Positions 1 through 9,376 of a stretch of 64,000 bases of DNA are shown here, in pieces. The DNA comes from Ktedonobacteraceae bacterium (GTDB lineage Bacteria > Chloroflexota > Ktedonobacteria > Ktedonobacterales > Ktedonobacteraceae). The stretch lies in assembly GCA_035653615.1 (NCBI GenBank), contig DASRBN010000038.1, forward strand, positions 1-64,000. The letters run 5' to 3'. The stretch's first letter is position 1; every line of letters starts with the position of its first letter. Made by a program: the position numbers and the translations under genes. The notes beneath the pieces were generated by a model. It saw only the letters and a program-made list of their open reading frames with translations. It did no database searches and was not told where the DNA came from.

Positions 1-245
1 CTGGTGGATAGACCGCGCGTGTGAGCCGGGCAACCGGCGCAGCGGAGCGGCCCTAATGATCGTACGGCTTGTTTCCCTCAAGTGTGGTGATCTGTGATAT
101 CAGCATCGGAGGGAACCGTACTAGAAAAAGTAGCTTTCACAGGGAGTATGAGTCAAAACTTCATGCTTCGCGAGCCTCTGCTCATCTCTTGCCTGGTCTC
201 GGCAAAATTGAGGTAATTATTCTTCTGAAGGATTGTGAATGACAG
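1..245 (+). ncRNA. 3' part of an unidentified structured RNA (edge of window)
   Basis: No convincing reading frame lies here. The + strand folds well: GCCGG-GCAA-CCGGC at 25-38 is a stem closed by a GNRA tetraloop, and 62-67/116-121 (GTACGG/CCGTAC) stacks with 73-79/109-115 (TTCCCTC/GAGGGAA) into a 13-bp bulged helix. A textbook terminator follows at 246-273, so a + strand transcript from left of the window ends here. The first 60 bases recall the 3' third of RNase P RNA (TAGACCGC, a GAG-GNRA hairpin, ATGATCG), but the conserved ACAGAA element is missing, so the identity stays open. Confidence 0.35.
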
Positions 246-273
246 GCGCAACTCGTTGAGTTGCGCTTTTTTT
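246..273 (+). terminator. Rho-independent terminator
   Basis: A perfect 9-bp stem GCGCAACTC/GAGTTGCGC with a GTT loop is followed by seven T. The T-tract is on the + strand, so it ends the transcript entering from the left, not queG, which converges on it from the right. Confidence 0.85.
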
Positions 274-285
274 GTTCGAAATGTA

Positions 286-1527
286 TCAGGCGAGATCGAA
301 CTCATCCAGCGCACACCGAATCTCAGCCCGAACCTCCACATTTTCTTCCGTCACAAGCGCCTTTTCTAGCGCATCCTTCGCGAGCGGACCACCGAGCCGG
401 CCAAGCGCCCAGGCTGCATGACCGCGCACAAGTGGCTCAGAATCGTGCAGGGCGTTGATGAGCGCGGGAACTGCCCGTTGGTCGCCGCTGTTGCCGAGGG
501 CGACGCACACATTGCGCAGCAGGCCACGACGTTTAGCGCGTTTGATGGGGCTATGGCGGAATCGCTCGCGGAACTCCTCTTCGGTCAGAGAGAGCAAGGG
601 AATGAGTTCGGGGTTGCCGCCAATGCCGGGACGCGGCTGGAAAGCGGAACGGGGCTGGAAGTGGATGGGGCGCGAGTAGCGCGCGGATTGTATAGGGTTG
701 GGAGATACGGCAGTCGAATCGCGCAGGCCAAGGCGCTTTTCCGCGATTTTGTTGACGGGGCATACCTGCTGGCAGATATCGCAGCCGAAGATCAGGTTGC
801 CCATGAGCGGGCGCAGTTCGAGCGGAATGCTGCCGCGCAGTTCGATAGTGAGATAGGAGATGCAGCGCGTGTTGTCGAGGACGTAGGGAGCCGGTAGGGC
901 GCCGGTGGGACAGGCATGCAGGCAAATCTCGCAGTTGCCGCAGTTCGCTTTCACCGGAGGGTCATAGTTCTGACCTTTGTCACCGCCAAGCGGAAGGTTG
1001 GTGACAATTTCGGCGAGGAAGATCCAGGAACCCCAGCCTTTGGTCAGGATGTTAGTATTCTTGCCATACCAGCCCAGGCCTGCTCGCTGAGCGACGGCAC
1101 GGTCTACCATGCGACCGGTATCAACAAAAAGGCGGGTCTCTACATTGCCAATTTCGTCATGAGCGTATTCACGTAGCCAGGCGGCGAACTGTTGCAGTTT
1201 GGGCTTGATGATGTCGTGATAGTCGTCGCCCCAGGCATAGCGGGAGATGCGCCCGCGTGGAGTATCGCCTGGATCCTCGTCGGGTTGCTGGGTGAGATAG
1301 CACATGGCAAGGGCGATGATGGATTGGGCGCCCGGCAGAAGTGCATCAGGATGACAGGAAACATCGGCGCGTTCGGCAGTAAACCATGGAAGGCCATCCA
1401 TAAGCCCCTGGGCAATGCGCTCTTTGATGACGCGCTCAGTTTCGGGAAATTCCTCTGCACCGGTAACGCGGACGATATCAAAACCGAGCGCATATGCATA
1501 TTCTTTGATGGTAACAGTGTTTAACAT
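286..1527 (-). CDS. queG: Epoxyqueuosine reductase QueG
   Basis: Cobalamin-dependent iron-sulfur enzyme of the cytoplasm that reduces epoxyqueuosine in tRNA to queuosine, the last step of the pathway. The 413-residue protein carries the family's VDTG motif with the candidate catalytic Asp136, the AGLGWYGKN segment after it, and two 4Fe-4S clusters: CGNCEICLHACP (Cys196, 199, 202, 206) and CDICQQVCPVN (Cys249, 252, 256). Residues about 320-410 form HEAT-like repeats (LGNSGDQRAVPALINAL and the following helices), as in the longer QueG forms. The ATG at 1527 has only a weak AAGG upstream. The gene stands alone; no other queuosine gene is in the window. Confidence 0.95.
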   Translation of the reverse strand: MLNTVTIKEYAYALGFDIVRVTGAEEFPETERVIKERIAQGLMDGLPWFTAERADVSCHPDALLPGAQSIIALAMCYLTQQPDEDPGDTPRGRISRYAWGDDYHDIIKPKLQQFAAWLREYAHDEIGNVETRLFVDTGRMVDRAVAQRAGLGWYGKNTNILTKGWGSWIFLAEIVTNLPLGGDKGQNYDPPVKANCGNCEICLHACPTGALPAPYVLDNTRCISYLTIELRGSIPLELRPLMGNLIFGCDICQQVCPVNKIAEKRLGLRDSTAVSPNPIQSARYSRPIHFQPRSAFQPRPGIGGNPELIPLLSLTEEEFRERFRHSPIKRAKRRGLLRNVCVALGNSGDQRAVPALINALHDSEPLVRGHAAWALGRLGGPLAKDALEKALVTEENVEVRAEIRCALDEFDLA

Positions 1528-1577
1528 GGACCTTGATGAGGGCGACCTCCAGGATCGCCCTTACTAGGGTGACGATC

Positions 1578-2555
1578 TCAATTCGTTATATCACGTTTTT
1601 GCTGGAGCCACAATGAGAGACCGATGAAGACGAGCAGGTAGGCCAGGAGTACGAGCGTGGCGCGCAGGTCGCTGATGGAACTGCTGGTGGCAAGTGAGGA
1701 GTTGCCAAAAAATTTCAGGTACTGGTCCTGATTTTGCTGAAGGGCACCCGTGTTGGCGCCGATTAAGTAATCGGGGACTGCACGCAGGAAGTCACCTGTA
1801 GCCCCTCCGATTGCTTCTCCAAGCAGTTCGAGAATAGTACGCAGGATGGTTTCTCCTAGCAACAGCCACGTAAGCGCCCCGGCGATACCGGCGGCGGTTG
1901 AACGTCCCAGCGTCGCGAGGAAGAGCGCGAGCATGGAGTAGACGAAGAGGCTGAAGATGGTGATGAGTACGTAGAGCAGAGCATGGCCGAACCAGGCGCC
2001 GGTGAAATAGTCGAAGTTATAGGGTAGGCCGGTGAAGAGATTGAAAAAAAGTCCGAGCAGAATGCCCAGAACGATCATGACAATGGTGCCGATGGCGCAG
2101 CAGGCAAGGGCAGCTCCTACTTTAGCAAGCAGGAATTGCGAGCGTGTCGGACCGCGTGTGAGCATGAGTCGTATGGTGCCGACGCCATATTCACCGCCAA
2201 CCAGCGCACCAACCAGGATAACGATCAGCACCTGGCCGAGTATCAGAGTCGTCTGGGTGACGAGATAGAAAGCAAAAGGCGGAAGTAGTAGAGAAAAGTT
2301 AATAATCGCGCTTTTCTGAACGAGAAGCAGCGTGACGAACAGCACAACCAGGAATAGGAGAACGACCGCTACAATGCTGATGATGCCAAGCACCTTCGAC
2401 ATGGGGCGACGGCGAATTTTATAGAGTTCCATACCGATCAGGCGCAAGAGGGTGCTGAAGTAATCTCGCCGCCCGGTGATCACAGCGCGGTTTGTTTCGC
2501 CTGCATAGGCCGGATCGAATTCCGCTGCAAGTTGTGTTTGTGGCGTTGTGTTCAT
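1578..2555 (-). CDS. ABC-2 type transporter permease
   Basis: Membrane subunit of an ABC exporter; 325 residues. After a soluble N-terminus of about 45 residues come six hydrophobic segments (the first around IISIVAVVLLFLVVLFVTLL), in the ABC-2 arrangement, and the motif GGEYGVGTIRLMLTRGPTRSQ, typical of this family between TM2 and TM3. Its start overlaps the stop of the upstream ATPase gene by 4 bp (ATGA), so the two are translationally coupled and surely one transporter. Substrate unknown; such pairs in Gram-positive-like bacteria export antibiotics, lipids or peptides. Confidence 0.9.
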   Translation of the reverse strand: MNTTPQTQLAAEFDPAYAGETNRAVITGRRDYFSTLLRLIGMELYKIRRRPMSKVLGIISIVAVVLLFLVVLFVTLLLVQKSAIINFSLLLPPFAFYLVTQTTLILGQVLIVILVGALVGGEYGVGTIRLMLTRGPTRSQFLLAKVGAALACCAIGTIVMIVLGILLGLFFNLFTGLPYNFDYFTGAWFGHALLYVLITIFSLFVYSMLALFLATLGRSTAAGIAGALTWLLLGETILRTILELLGEAIGGATGDFLRAVPDYLIGANTGALQQNQDQYLKFFGNSSLATSSSISDLRATLVLLAYLLVFIGLSLWLQQKRDITN

Positions 2556-3724
2556 TGATTTCCTCGCGTTTGATTGTCGTTGGTTTGAGATGACGGGTTA
2601 CCGGCAGGGGGCCAGGAAAGGTTGCTGGGAGTCACGGAGGCCGGTACACTGGCGGTGGGCGCGATCAATCGCCCCCCACGGGCTGCTGCGCCTATATCAG
2701 AGCCATTGCTGGGAGAGCCAGAGGTGAGCTCGAGATAGACTTCTTCGAGGCTGCCTTCGAATGGATGCAGTTCGGCGGCGTAGAGATTGTTACGCGCGAG
2801 CATGGCGTTGATTTCCGCTGAGCGTACTCTGGGGGCATGAATGCGCAACATTGGTTCACCGCGACGGTTGGTTTCGATACGCACCTCAGTTAGCCAGTCT
2901 GCTCCCTGTTCCCGGGCGGATTGCAGGACGTTGAATGCGGACTGCAGGTCTTCCCCGGTGTTCATACACACCATAATCTGTTCGGTACCGAGTAGCAAAT
3001 CGCGGACGTTGCCCTGTTTGATGAGGTTGCCTTTTTGCAGGATTGCGACGCGGTTGCAGACCTGCTGCACTTCGTTGAGCAGGTGGCTCGATAGGAAGAT
3101 GGTTTTACCGAGGCCTGAGAGGCGATGGATCAACTGGCGAATCTCGAACATTCCGGCAGGGTCGAGTCCGTTGGTGGGTTCATCGAGCAGGACGAGCTGC
3201 GGGTCGGTGAGCAGGGCCGCGGCGATGCCAAGGCGCTGCTTCATACCGAGCGAGTATTTGCGATAAGCCATTTTTGCCGCGCTACGCAGTTCGACGAGGT
3301 CAAGCACTTCGTCGATACGCCTGTGATTCACTGGATGCGAGACCATACCGGACGCGGTAGCGATGACGCGCAGGTTATCGAGTCCTGACAGATAGGGATA
3401 GAAGACGGGGGTTTCGACGATGGCTCCAATATGCGGCAGAATAGAGGACATATGCGTGCTGGTATCCATGCCGAAGATGACTGCGCGCCCGGCTGTGGGC
3501 TGGATGAGGCCGAGCAGCATGCGAATAGTGGTGGTTTTGCCGGAGCCGTTGGGTCCAAGGAAACCGAACACGTCGCCGCGCACTACCTCTAAATGCAGGT
3601 CATTGACGGCGACAAGCTTGCCATAGACTTTAGTCAATCTGTTAGTGGTAATAACTATATTGGAGTCGCGATCAGCGATACTCGAAAGGTCCGAGACGGC
3701 TGCTCCTGGGTTTTCTTCCATCAA
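2552..3724 (-). CDS. ABC transporter ATP-binding protein (BcrA/NatA-like)
   Basis: ATPase subunit energising the permease encoded 4 bp downstream. The 390-residue protein has Walker A GPNGSGKTT, signature YSLGMKQRLGIA, Walker B LVLLDEPTNGLDP and the H-loop SSHLL. Beyond the usual 300 residues it has a low-complexity tail; the part reading AARGGRLIAPTASVP is encoded by a palindromic repeat (2651-2682) of the type scattered in this window, so the tail is probably an acquired extension. Start ATG at 3724; the region upstream (3725-3869) is shared with the divergent FHA promoter. Confidence 0.93.
   Translation of the reverse strand: MMEENPGAAVSDLSSIADRDSNIVITTNRLTKVYGKLVAVNDLHLEVVRGDVFGFLGPNGSGKTTTIRMLLGLIQPTAGRAVIFGMDTSTHMSSILPHIGAIVETPVFYPYLSGLDNLRVIATASGMVSHPVNHRRIDEVLDLVELRSAAKMAYRKYSLGMKQRLGIAAALLTDPQLVLLDEPTNGLDPAGMFEIRQLIHRLSGLGKTIFLSSHLLNEVQQVCNRVAILQKGNLIKQGNVRDLLLGTEQIMVCMNTGEDLQSAFNVLQSAREQGADWLTEVRIETNRRGEPMLRIHAPRVRSAEINAMLARNNLYAAELHPFEGSLEEVYLELTSGSPSNGSDIGAAARGGRLIAPTASVPASVTPSNLSWPPAGNPSSQTNDNQTRGNQ
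2651..2682. repeat. GCGATNAATCGC-type repeat inside the ABC ATPase gene
   Basis: Reads GGTGGGCGCGATCAATCGC followed by CCCCCCACGGG, with GCGATCAATCGC imperfectly self-complementary. Related copies lie at 16781-16843, 27787-27815 and 54312-54346. Here it encodes part of the C-terminal tail of the ATPase. Confidence 0.6.
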
Positions 3725-3869
3725 TAGCTGCCTTTCATAATTGATTGCTACAGAGCGTTCACAAGATGAAGATCAGTATTTAAAACGTTTGTGTTTCCAG
3801 GATTGTAATGCCAACCAATTATGACATGGTTTGCTAGCGATGGCAAGTTTAGATTACTTCATTTCACAC

Positions 3870-3898
3870 TCGACAGTACATGAGATGTATGCTAGAAT
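3870..3898 (+). promoter_or_regulatory. Promoter of the FHA gene cluster
   Basis: TCGACA (3870-3875), 17-bp spacer, TAGAAT (3893-3898). The first FHA gene begins 74 bp downstream, with AGGAGG about 8 nt before its ATG. Confidence 0.65.
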
Positions 3899-3971
3899 GC
3901 AGCATGGCTTACTGGCAATGTCATTATTTCATCTTTGTCGTTGGAGGAACGGAACTTAGGAGGAGTCTATC

Positions 3972-4958
3972 ATGGAAGCTGTACTGAATGGTCCTTCGGG
4001 GCGAATCAATCTGGGGCCTGGCGAGATTACGGTTGGCCGCCTGGCAGATAATAAACTGGTGGTGAATGATCCAAAGGCTTCATCACATCATGCTATTATT
4101 CGCCCGGCCGGTCAAGGCTATAGTATCACCGATCTGGGAAGCACGAATGGCACGTTCGTGAATGAACGCAAGCTCTCACCCAATTCCCCGACGACCTTGA
4201 ATCCAGGGGATAAAATCCGCATCGGCGATACGACCTACTCCTATGAAGTGGTTGGAGCCGCTCCCATCGCTCCGACCGTCTATGGAGGACCCGGAGGCCT
4301 GGGATACGACCCAACAGTTGCTGCTCCTTCCCCTTACGCAAATAACCCATCCTACCTGCCCACTGAGGCAGCGGCCTCCCCATACAGTCAGTACGAAGCA
4401 AGCCCACCGCCTGCCTACCAGCCGCCGCTGGATTACCAGGCGCCACCGGTACAGCAACCCTACGCGGCACCACCGCCTCCCGCTTATTCTCCATATGGAG
4501 CACCAGCCGCGCAACCTGCCTATGGCGCAGCCGTTGGAGCAGTTCCTGGCGCCGGCGCACCTCCCGCACGGCAGAGCCGGCGCACACTCTGGATCGTGCT
4601 GGGCGTGGTGGGTGTTGTAATAGTACTCGCAATCCTTTTGTTCGCGGTTGTGGCAGCAAATGCATCCACTCCCACGAAGACGCTGGATACATTCTGCAAC
4701 GCCATTAAAAATCGGGATTATCAAACTGCCTACAACCAGCTATCCAGTTTCCGCCAGACCCAGATCTCTGAGGCTGACTTTGCCAATTTCTTCTCTTCAG
4801 CCACTTCATGCTCCTACAGTACCCCTGCTGTGAATGGTAGTAGCGCAACAACGACCCTGACGTTTTTCACCAATTCAGGGTCAGTTAACGGGGCAACCAA
4901 TATGGTACAGGAGAATGGTACCTGGAAGATCGATGCCATTAATTTTCCAACGCAATAG
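3972..4958 (+). CDS. FHA-domain single-pass membrane protein 1
   Basis: The 328-residue protein has an FHA domain at residues 1-95 (VTVGR, SSHHAII, ITDLGSTNGTFVN, IRIGDTTYSYE), which in this family binds phosphothreonine peptides. A Pro/Ala/Tyr-rich linker (about 100-205) follows, then one transmembrane helix (LWIVLGVVGVVIVLAILLFA), then an outer domain of about 100 residues beginning TPTKTLDTFCNAIKNRDYQTAYNQLSS, similar to the NTF2-like DUF4878 fold. FHA is thus cytoplasmic and the small domain extracellular. First of three tandem paralogues with 13-19 bp gaps, one operon. No Ser/Thr kinase is encoded nearby, so the phosphoprotein partner is unknown. SD AGGAGG supports the start. Confidence 0.88.
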   Translation: MEAVLNGPSGRINLGPGEITVGRLADNKLVVNDPKASSHHAIIRPAGQGYSITDLGSTNGTFVNERKLSPNSPTTLNPGDKIRIGDTTYSYEVVGAAPIAPTVYGGPGGLGYDPTVAAPSPYANNPSYLPTEAAASPYSQYEASPPPAYQPPLDYQAPPVQQPYAAPPPPAYSPYGAPAAQPAYGAAVGAVPGAGAPPARQSRRTLWIVLGVVGVVIVLAILLFAVVAANASTPTKTLDTFCNAIKNRDYQTAYNQLSSFRQTQISEADFANFFSSATSCSYSTPAVNGSSATTTLTFFTNSGSVNGATNMVQENGTWKIDAINFPTQ

Positions 4959-4971
4959 AGGGAGCTAGAGT

Positions 4972-6240
4972 ATGCAAGCAGCACTCAACGGCCCTATGGG
5001 AAGAACAGTCCTGGAACCGGCGGTTCTCACTATCGGAAGTAGTCCCGATAACCAGCTGGTACTGCATGATGCCAATGTAGCAGAATACCAGGCGGAGATT
5101 CGCCCGGATGGTCAGGGCTATAGCATCACTGACCTGGGAAGCGGCAGCGGTACGTTTGTAAATGGGCAGCGCCTGGCATGGGATATGCCCCGCAAACTGA
5201 ATCCCGGCGATACGATTACCATCGGCGACACGACATTCACTTACGAGGCGGATAGTATACCCCCATGGCAAAGCAGTTCGGAGCAAATGCAAGAGGTTCC
5301 GCCAGCCGGAACTGCGCAACCAGAGGCCGAGGCGAATCAGCAACAAGAGATGCCCCAGCAGGATCACAGCATCTCTTCAGGTTTCTCTCCCGCCGTGCCT
5401 GCTGCTACAGAAAATACAGCGTATGGCGTAGCAATCCCAGAAGGAACGCCGCCGCCAGCTGGTGGACCGAGCTACTGGCCACCATTCCCGCAGCAAGGAT
5501 ATCCAGGCAGCAGCCCAGGTTATCCCTGGGCTATGCCAGCTCCCACTGTGGTGCCCGCGGCCCCGCCTGCACGTCGTCGCAGAACATGGCTATGGATTTC
5601 GCTCATCGTGCTTGTGCTGTTGATAGCAGGGGGAGCCGCACTTTTCTATTTCGCTCGCCCTACGCCTGAGAAGACGTTGGATGCATATTGCCAGGCCCTG
5701 CAAGCGCAAAATTATGCCGCGGCTTATAACCAGCTTGCGACTTCCTTACAAAATATGGAAACCGAGCCTCAGTACGCCGCCACCGCACAGGCCCTGGGCA
5801 AGACCACTTCCTGCATGCATAGTTCCGCCAATATCATTGCCAATACTGCAACCGCGACCTTGACGCTCGTTACATCGGGACATACCTATCATGGAACGGT
5901 CACGCTCTTACAGGACAGCAGCAACAATTGGAAGATCAGTATACTGCTTTCCTCACCTGAGATGACGATGACCACTTTTTGCAATGCCCTGGCAAGCGGT
6001 GATTACCAGACCGCCTATAGCACGCTCTCCAGCGATTTGAAAAGCCGAAACACGGAAGCGCAGTTTGAGACGGATTTCGCGGGTCTCACGTGTTCTTATA
6101 GTAAGATCATTGTCTCTGGAATCAACGCGGCAGCCGATACAACCTTTAAAAACGCGAGCGGGTCACCAGCCTCCGCGATCATCTTGCTCGTCGAGGATCA
6201 TAATAGCAACAATGATTGGAAAATCAATGGCATACAATAA
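4972..6240 (+). CDS. FHA-domain single-pass membrane protein 2, duplicated outer domain
   Basis: 422 residues with the same plan as its neighbours: FHA domain (ITDLGSGSGTFVNG), proline-rich linker, RRRTW then a TM helix (LWISLIVLVLLIAGGAALFY). The outer part holds two copies of the NTF2-like unit, starting TPEKTLDAYCQALQAQNYAAAYNQL and MTMTTFCNALASGDYQTAYSTL, where the other two paralogues have one. The FHA signature differs: the normally conserved phosphopeptide-binding Ser-X-X-His after the GR motif reads VAEYQAEI and the GR itself is GSSPDN, so phosphothreonine binding may be lost. RBS GGGAG before ATG 4972. Confidence 0.85.
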   Translation: MQAALNGPMGRTVLEPAVLTIGSSPDNQLVLHDANVAEYQAEIRPDGQGYSITDLGSGSGTFVNGQRLAWDMPRKLNPGDTITIGDTTFTYEADSIPPWQSSSEQMQEVPPAGTAQPEAEANQQQEMPQQDHSISSGFSPAVPAATENTAYGVAIPEGTPPPAGGPSYWPPFPQQGYPGSSPGYPWAMPAPTVVPAAPPARRRRTWLWISLIVLVLLIAGGAALFYFARPTPEKTLDAYCQALQAQNYAAAYNQLATSLQNMETEPQYAATAQALGKTTSCMHSSANIIANTATATLTLVTSGHTYHGTVTLLQDSSNNWKISILLSSPEMTMTTFCNALASGDYQTAYSTLSSDLKSRNTEAQFETDFAGLTCSYSKIIVSGINAAADTTFKNASGSPASAIILLVEDHNSNNDWKINGIQ

Positions 6241-6259
6241 TAAATAAAAGGAGCCGAAC

Positions 6260-7270
6260 GTGAGAGCTGCTCTTAACAGCCCATCAGGTCAATTTATGCT
6301 GGGGCAGGATAGTGTAACAATTGGTCGAGGCAGGGATAATTCGATTGCTTTAAATGATGCCCAGGCATCATCACGGCACGCCGAGATTCACCCGCAGGGT
6401 GAGGGCTACGTGATCACCGATCTCGGCAGCACCAATGGAACGTTCATCAATTCGCAGCGCCTGGCGCCGAATGTGCCTCATGAACTGAAGCCGAACGATT
6501 TTATTCGCATCGGCAGCACAGAATTCTCTTACCAGACGTATGGGGCAGACGGTAATCAGGAGTCTGAAGCAACGATTGCCAACCCGAATGCATGGAGCAA
6601 TCCGAGTTACGCACCCACGGCAGGGATACCGCCCGCTGCCCCAGCGCCGAATTATAATCCAAATGCCGGAGCATATCCACCGCCTGCAAACTATCCACCG
6701 CCCACTCCGGATTACCCGAACTACGGCACGCCACCGCAGCAGCCATATGCGCCACCGGTTCAACCCGGTCAATATAATGCCTATGGTCAATCCGGCACAA
6801 CCTCACCTGGACTGCCGGTACAGCCTGCCGCGCCTGCAAGAAAGAGCCGGTTGGGATTATGGATCGGGCTGATTGTTCTTCTGCTAATCATCATTGGCGC
6901 GGCGGCAGCAGCTTTCTGGTATGTGAATCGCTCCACGCCGACCAAAACATTACAGGCTTACTGCAATGCGCTTCAGACCAATGACGCGCAGGAAGCCTAT
7001 AACCAGCTCTCCTCTCAGTTTCAGGCGCGAGTAAGCTTACAGCAGTATAAGAACTCTTTTAACACCGGAGAGCAATTGCTGAATTCGCCAGTTCTGGGGG
7101 GAATCAAGAGCTGTACAGTGAGCAATGTGCAAGAAAATGGCTCCTCGGCGACCGGTACAATCGTGATTGCCGTCAATAACAGCAACAGGACATTTTCTTT
7201 CCCCACAAACCTTACCGATGAAAACGGGACCTGGAAGATCAACAACACGACGAGAACACCGACAACCTAG
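6260..7270 (+). CDS. FHA-domain single-pass membrane protein 3
   Basis: 336 residues. FHA domain with intact motifs (VTIGRGRDN, SSRHAEI, ITDLGSTNGTFIN), a linker rich in Pro, Tyr and Asn, one TM helix (LGLWIGLIVLLLIIIGAAAAA), and one outer NTF2-like unit (TPTKTLQAYCNALQTNDAQEAYNQLSS). Begins with GTG at 6260 behind AAAAGGAG. Third gene of the operon, followed by a strong hairpin at 7369-7403. FHA 1 and 3 retain the Ser/His/Asn binding residues, FHA 2 does not, so the three are probably not equivalent. Confidence 0.87.
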   Translation: MRAALNSPSGQFMLGQDSVTIGRGRDNSIALNDAQASSRHAEIHPQGEGYVITDLGSTNGTFINSQRLAPNVPHELKPNDFIRIGSTEFSYQTYGADGNQESEATIANPNAWSNPSYAPTAGIPPAAPAPNYNPNAGAYPPPANYPPPTPDYPNYGTPPQQPYAPPVQPGQYNAYGQSGTTSPGLPVQPAAPARKSRLGLWIGLIVLLLIIIGAAAAAFWYVNRSTPTKTLQAYCNALQTNDAQEAYNQLSSQFQARVSLQQYKNSFNTGEQLLNSPVLGGIKSCTVSNVQENGSSATGTIVIAVNNSNRTFSFPTNLTDENGTWKINNTTRTPTT

Positions 7271-7368
7271 TTTCGCCAGGCGTTGAAACTATGCCGGTGT
7301 TCCAATTTAAAATAGCCAGTGCATAAGCACAGCCATGAGGCATCCCGAATTTCCCGGACGCATAACAC

Positions 7369-7403
7369 GAACACGCAGCACACTTTGGCAGTGCTGCGTG
7401 TTC
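7369..7403. terminator. Hairpin terminator between convergent genes
   Basis: A perfect 13-bp stem (7369-7381 with 7391-7403; GAACACGCAGCAC) and a 9-nt loop, followed on + by TTTCT. It lies between the converging ends of the FHA operon and hutU and may serve both. Confidence 0.65.
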
Positions 7404-7437
7404 TTTCTGATATCTGATAGAGGTGCGACAGATACAG

Positions 7438-9138
7438 CTAGAAAATCATCGGCAAATTAAGCCCGTTTTCCTTCGCACACTCTATGGCTTCTTCGTATCC
7501 GGCGTCAGCATGTCGCATAACGCCGGATGCGGGGTCGTTGGTCAGCACCCGCTCCAGGCGTTTTGCAGCTGCTGGTGTGCCGTCGGCCACTATTACCTGC
7601 CCGGCGTGCTGTGAGAAGCCCATGCCGACTCCGCCACCGTGATGGAAACTGACCCAGGTCGCACCACTCGCGCAGTTGAGCAGAGCATTGAGTACCGGCC
7701 AATCGGAAACTGCATCGGAGCCGTCTTTCATCCCTTCGGTTTCACGGTTAGGGCTGGCGACCGAGCCGGAATCAAGATGGTCGCGGCCAATGACTATTGG
7801 TGCGCGGAGTTCGCCTCTGGCGACCATTTCATTGAACGCCAGCCCAAGCCTTGCGCGCTCGCCTAACCCCACCCAGCAGATGCGTGCAGGCAAGCCCTGG
7901 AAATGGATTTTCTGGCGTGCCATATCCAGCCAGCGGTGCAGATGCGGGTTATCCGGGATCAGTTCCTTTACTTTGGCATCAGTTTTGTAAATATCTTCCG
8001 GGTCACCGGAGAGGGCCACCCAACGGAACGGGCCGATGCCACGGCAGAATAACGGGCGGATATAAGCTGGTACAAAGCCGGGATAATCAAACGCATTTGT
8101 CACACCCGCCTCATACGCCACCTGACGGAGGTTGTTGCCGTAATCGACGACCGGAATTCCCTGATGGTAGAACTCCAGCATCGCGCGCACCTGCTTCGCA
8201 ATCGATTCCTTCGCCCGCTTGACATAGCCTTCAGGGTCACGCTGGCGAAGTTCCGCCGCTTCCGCAAGGCTCAAACCGGCAGGAATATATCCGTTCAGAA
8301 CATCATGCGCAGATGTTTGATCGGTGACCATATCCGGCTTAATTCCGCGGCGCACCAGTTCAGGATAGATGTCAGCCGCGTTGCCAAGCAGTCCGATAGA
8401 GAGCGGTTGTTTGAGATTGGTTGCTTCGCGAATCTGATCGAGCGCCTCGTCCAGCGTACTGGCGATTGTATCGCAGTAGCCAGTATGCAGACGGCGCTGG
8501 ATGTGTTGTTGGTCTACCTCAACGGCAAGCACGGAGGCGCCTGCCATGGTGGCAGCCAATGGCTGAGCGCCACCCATCCCTCCCAAACCCGCGGTCAGTA
8601 TCCATTTACCGGATAAGTCACCGCCGAAGTGCTGGCGGCCCATTTCCACGAAGGTTTCATACGTCCCCTGTATGATACCCTGGCTGCCGATGTAAATCCA
8701 CGAACCGGCAGTCATCTGGCCGTACATCATCAGGCCCTTGCGGTCGAGTTCGCGGAAAACCTCCCAGGTTGCCCAATGCGGCACCAGGTTGGAGTTGGCG
8801 ATGAGTACGCGCGGCGCGTCAGGATGGGTTTTGAACACGCCGACCGGCTTGCCCGATTGCACGAGCAGAGTTTCGTCTTCGTCCAGATTTTTGAGCGTCT
8901 CGACTATGCGGTCGAAACATTCCCAGTTGCGCGCTGCCTTGCCGATGCCGCCGTAAACAATAAGCTCGTCCGGTTTCTCGGCCACGTCGGGGTCGAGGTT
9001 GTTCATAATCATGCGTATCGGCGCTTCTGTGAGCCAGCTTTTGGCGGTGAGCGCCGTGCCACGTGGCGCACGCACAGTGCGCGGCCCACTTCCTGCCTGC
9101 GAATTGATGGTAGAAGAGGTATCACCGGTGTTGGGCAT
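7438..9138 (-). CDS. hutU: Urocanate hydratase
   Basis: Converts urocanate to imidazolonepropionate, the second step of histidine breakdown; cytoplasmic, with tightly bound NAD+. At 566 residues it is full length. Seen: [15 protein letters not shown] near the start, [15 protein letters not shown], the NAD-binding stretch [19 protein letters not shown], and the active-site region [18 protein letters not shown] with the catalytic Cys. ATG 9138 has AAAGGAG 8 bp upstream. The usual partners hutH, hutI and hutG are absent from the window, so the pathway must be completed elsewhere. Confidence 0.97.
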   Translation of the reverse strand: MPNTGDTSSTINSQAGSGPRTVRAPRGTALTAKSWLTEAPIRMIMNNLDPDVAEKPDELIVYGGIGKAARNWECFDRIVETLKNLDEDETLLVQSGKPVGVFKTHPDAPRVLIANSNLVPHWATWEVFRELDRKGLMMYGQMTAGSWIYIGSQGIIQGTYETFVEMGRQHFGGDLSGKWILTAGLGGMGGAQPLAATMAGASVLAVEVDQQHIQRRLHTGYCDTIASTLDEALDQIREATNLKQPLSIGLLGNAADIYPELVRRGIKPDMVTDQTSAHDVLNGYIPAGLSLAEAAELRQRDPEGYVKRAKESIAKQVRAMLEFYHQGIPVVDYGNNLRQVAYEAGVTNAFDYPGFVPAYIRPLFCRGIGPFRWVALSGDPEDIYKTDAKVKELIPDNPHLHRWLDMARQKIHFQGLPARICWVGLGERARLGLAFNEMVARGELRAPIVIGRDHLDSGSVASPNRETEGMKDGSDAVSDWPVLNALLNCASGATWVSFHHGGGVGMGFSQHAGQVIVADGTPAAAKRLERVLTNDPASGVMRHADAGYEEAIECAKENGLNLPMIF

Positions 9139-9277
9139 GGTTGATTAGCTCCTTTGCTATGCAAAACATAAAATAGTTCTTTTGCCTTGAGTATATCTTA
9201 CGGGAATGGGAGATGAGAAATGCAGCGACTAACCAAACTATTCGCAATTCACTAAACACATCCAGGGCGTGATACTA

Positions 9278-9283
9278 TATAAT
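9278..9283 (+). promoter_or_regulatory. Possible -10 box before the M20 peptidase gene
   Basis: TATAAT in the 238-bp gap between divergent hutU and the peptidase gene, 94 bp before the latter's ATG. No good -35 accompanies it. The rest of the gap is AT-rich with no gene. Confidence 0.35.
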
Positions 9284-9376
9284 ATCCCTACATTGATTTT
9301 CCGTTTTGATTCCTGTATCTCATTAACAACAAGATAGAAATCAAAGCGATAGCTAGATTTTTTAAAGCACTATTTT

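Noticed and set aside
1-245. 3' end of RNase P RNA
   Set aside because: Order of motifs is similar, but the universally conserved ACAGAA region that must lie near the 3' end is not present before the terminator.
2841-3266. Plus-strand frame opposite the ABC ATPase
   Set aside because: Antisense shadow of a conserved coding gene; Arg/Ser-rich with no family features.
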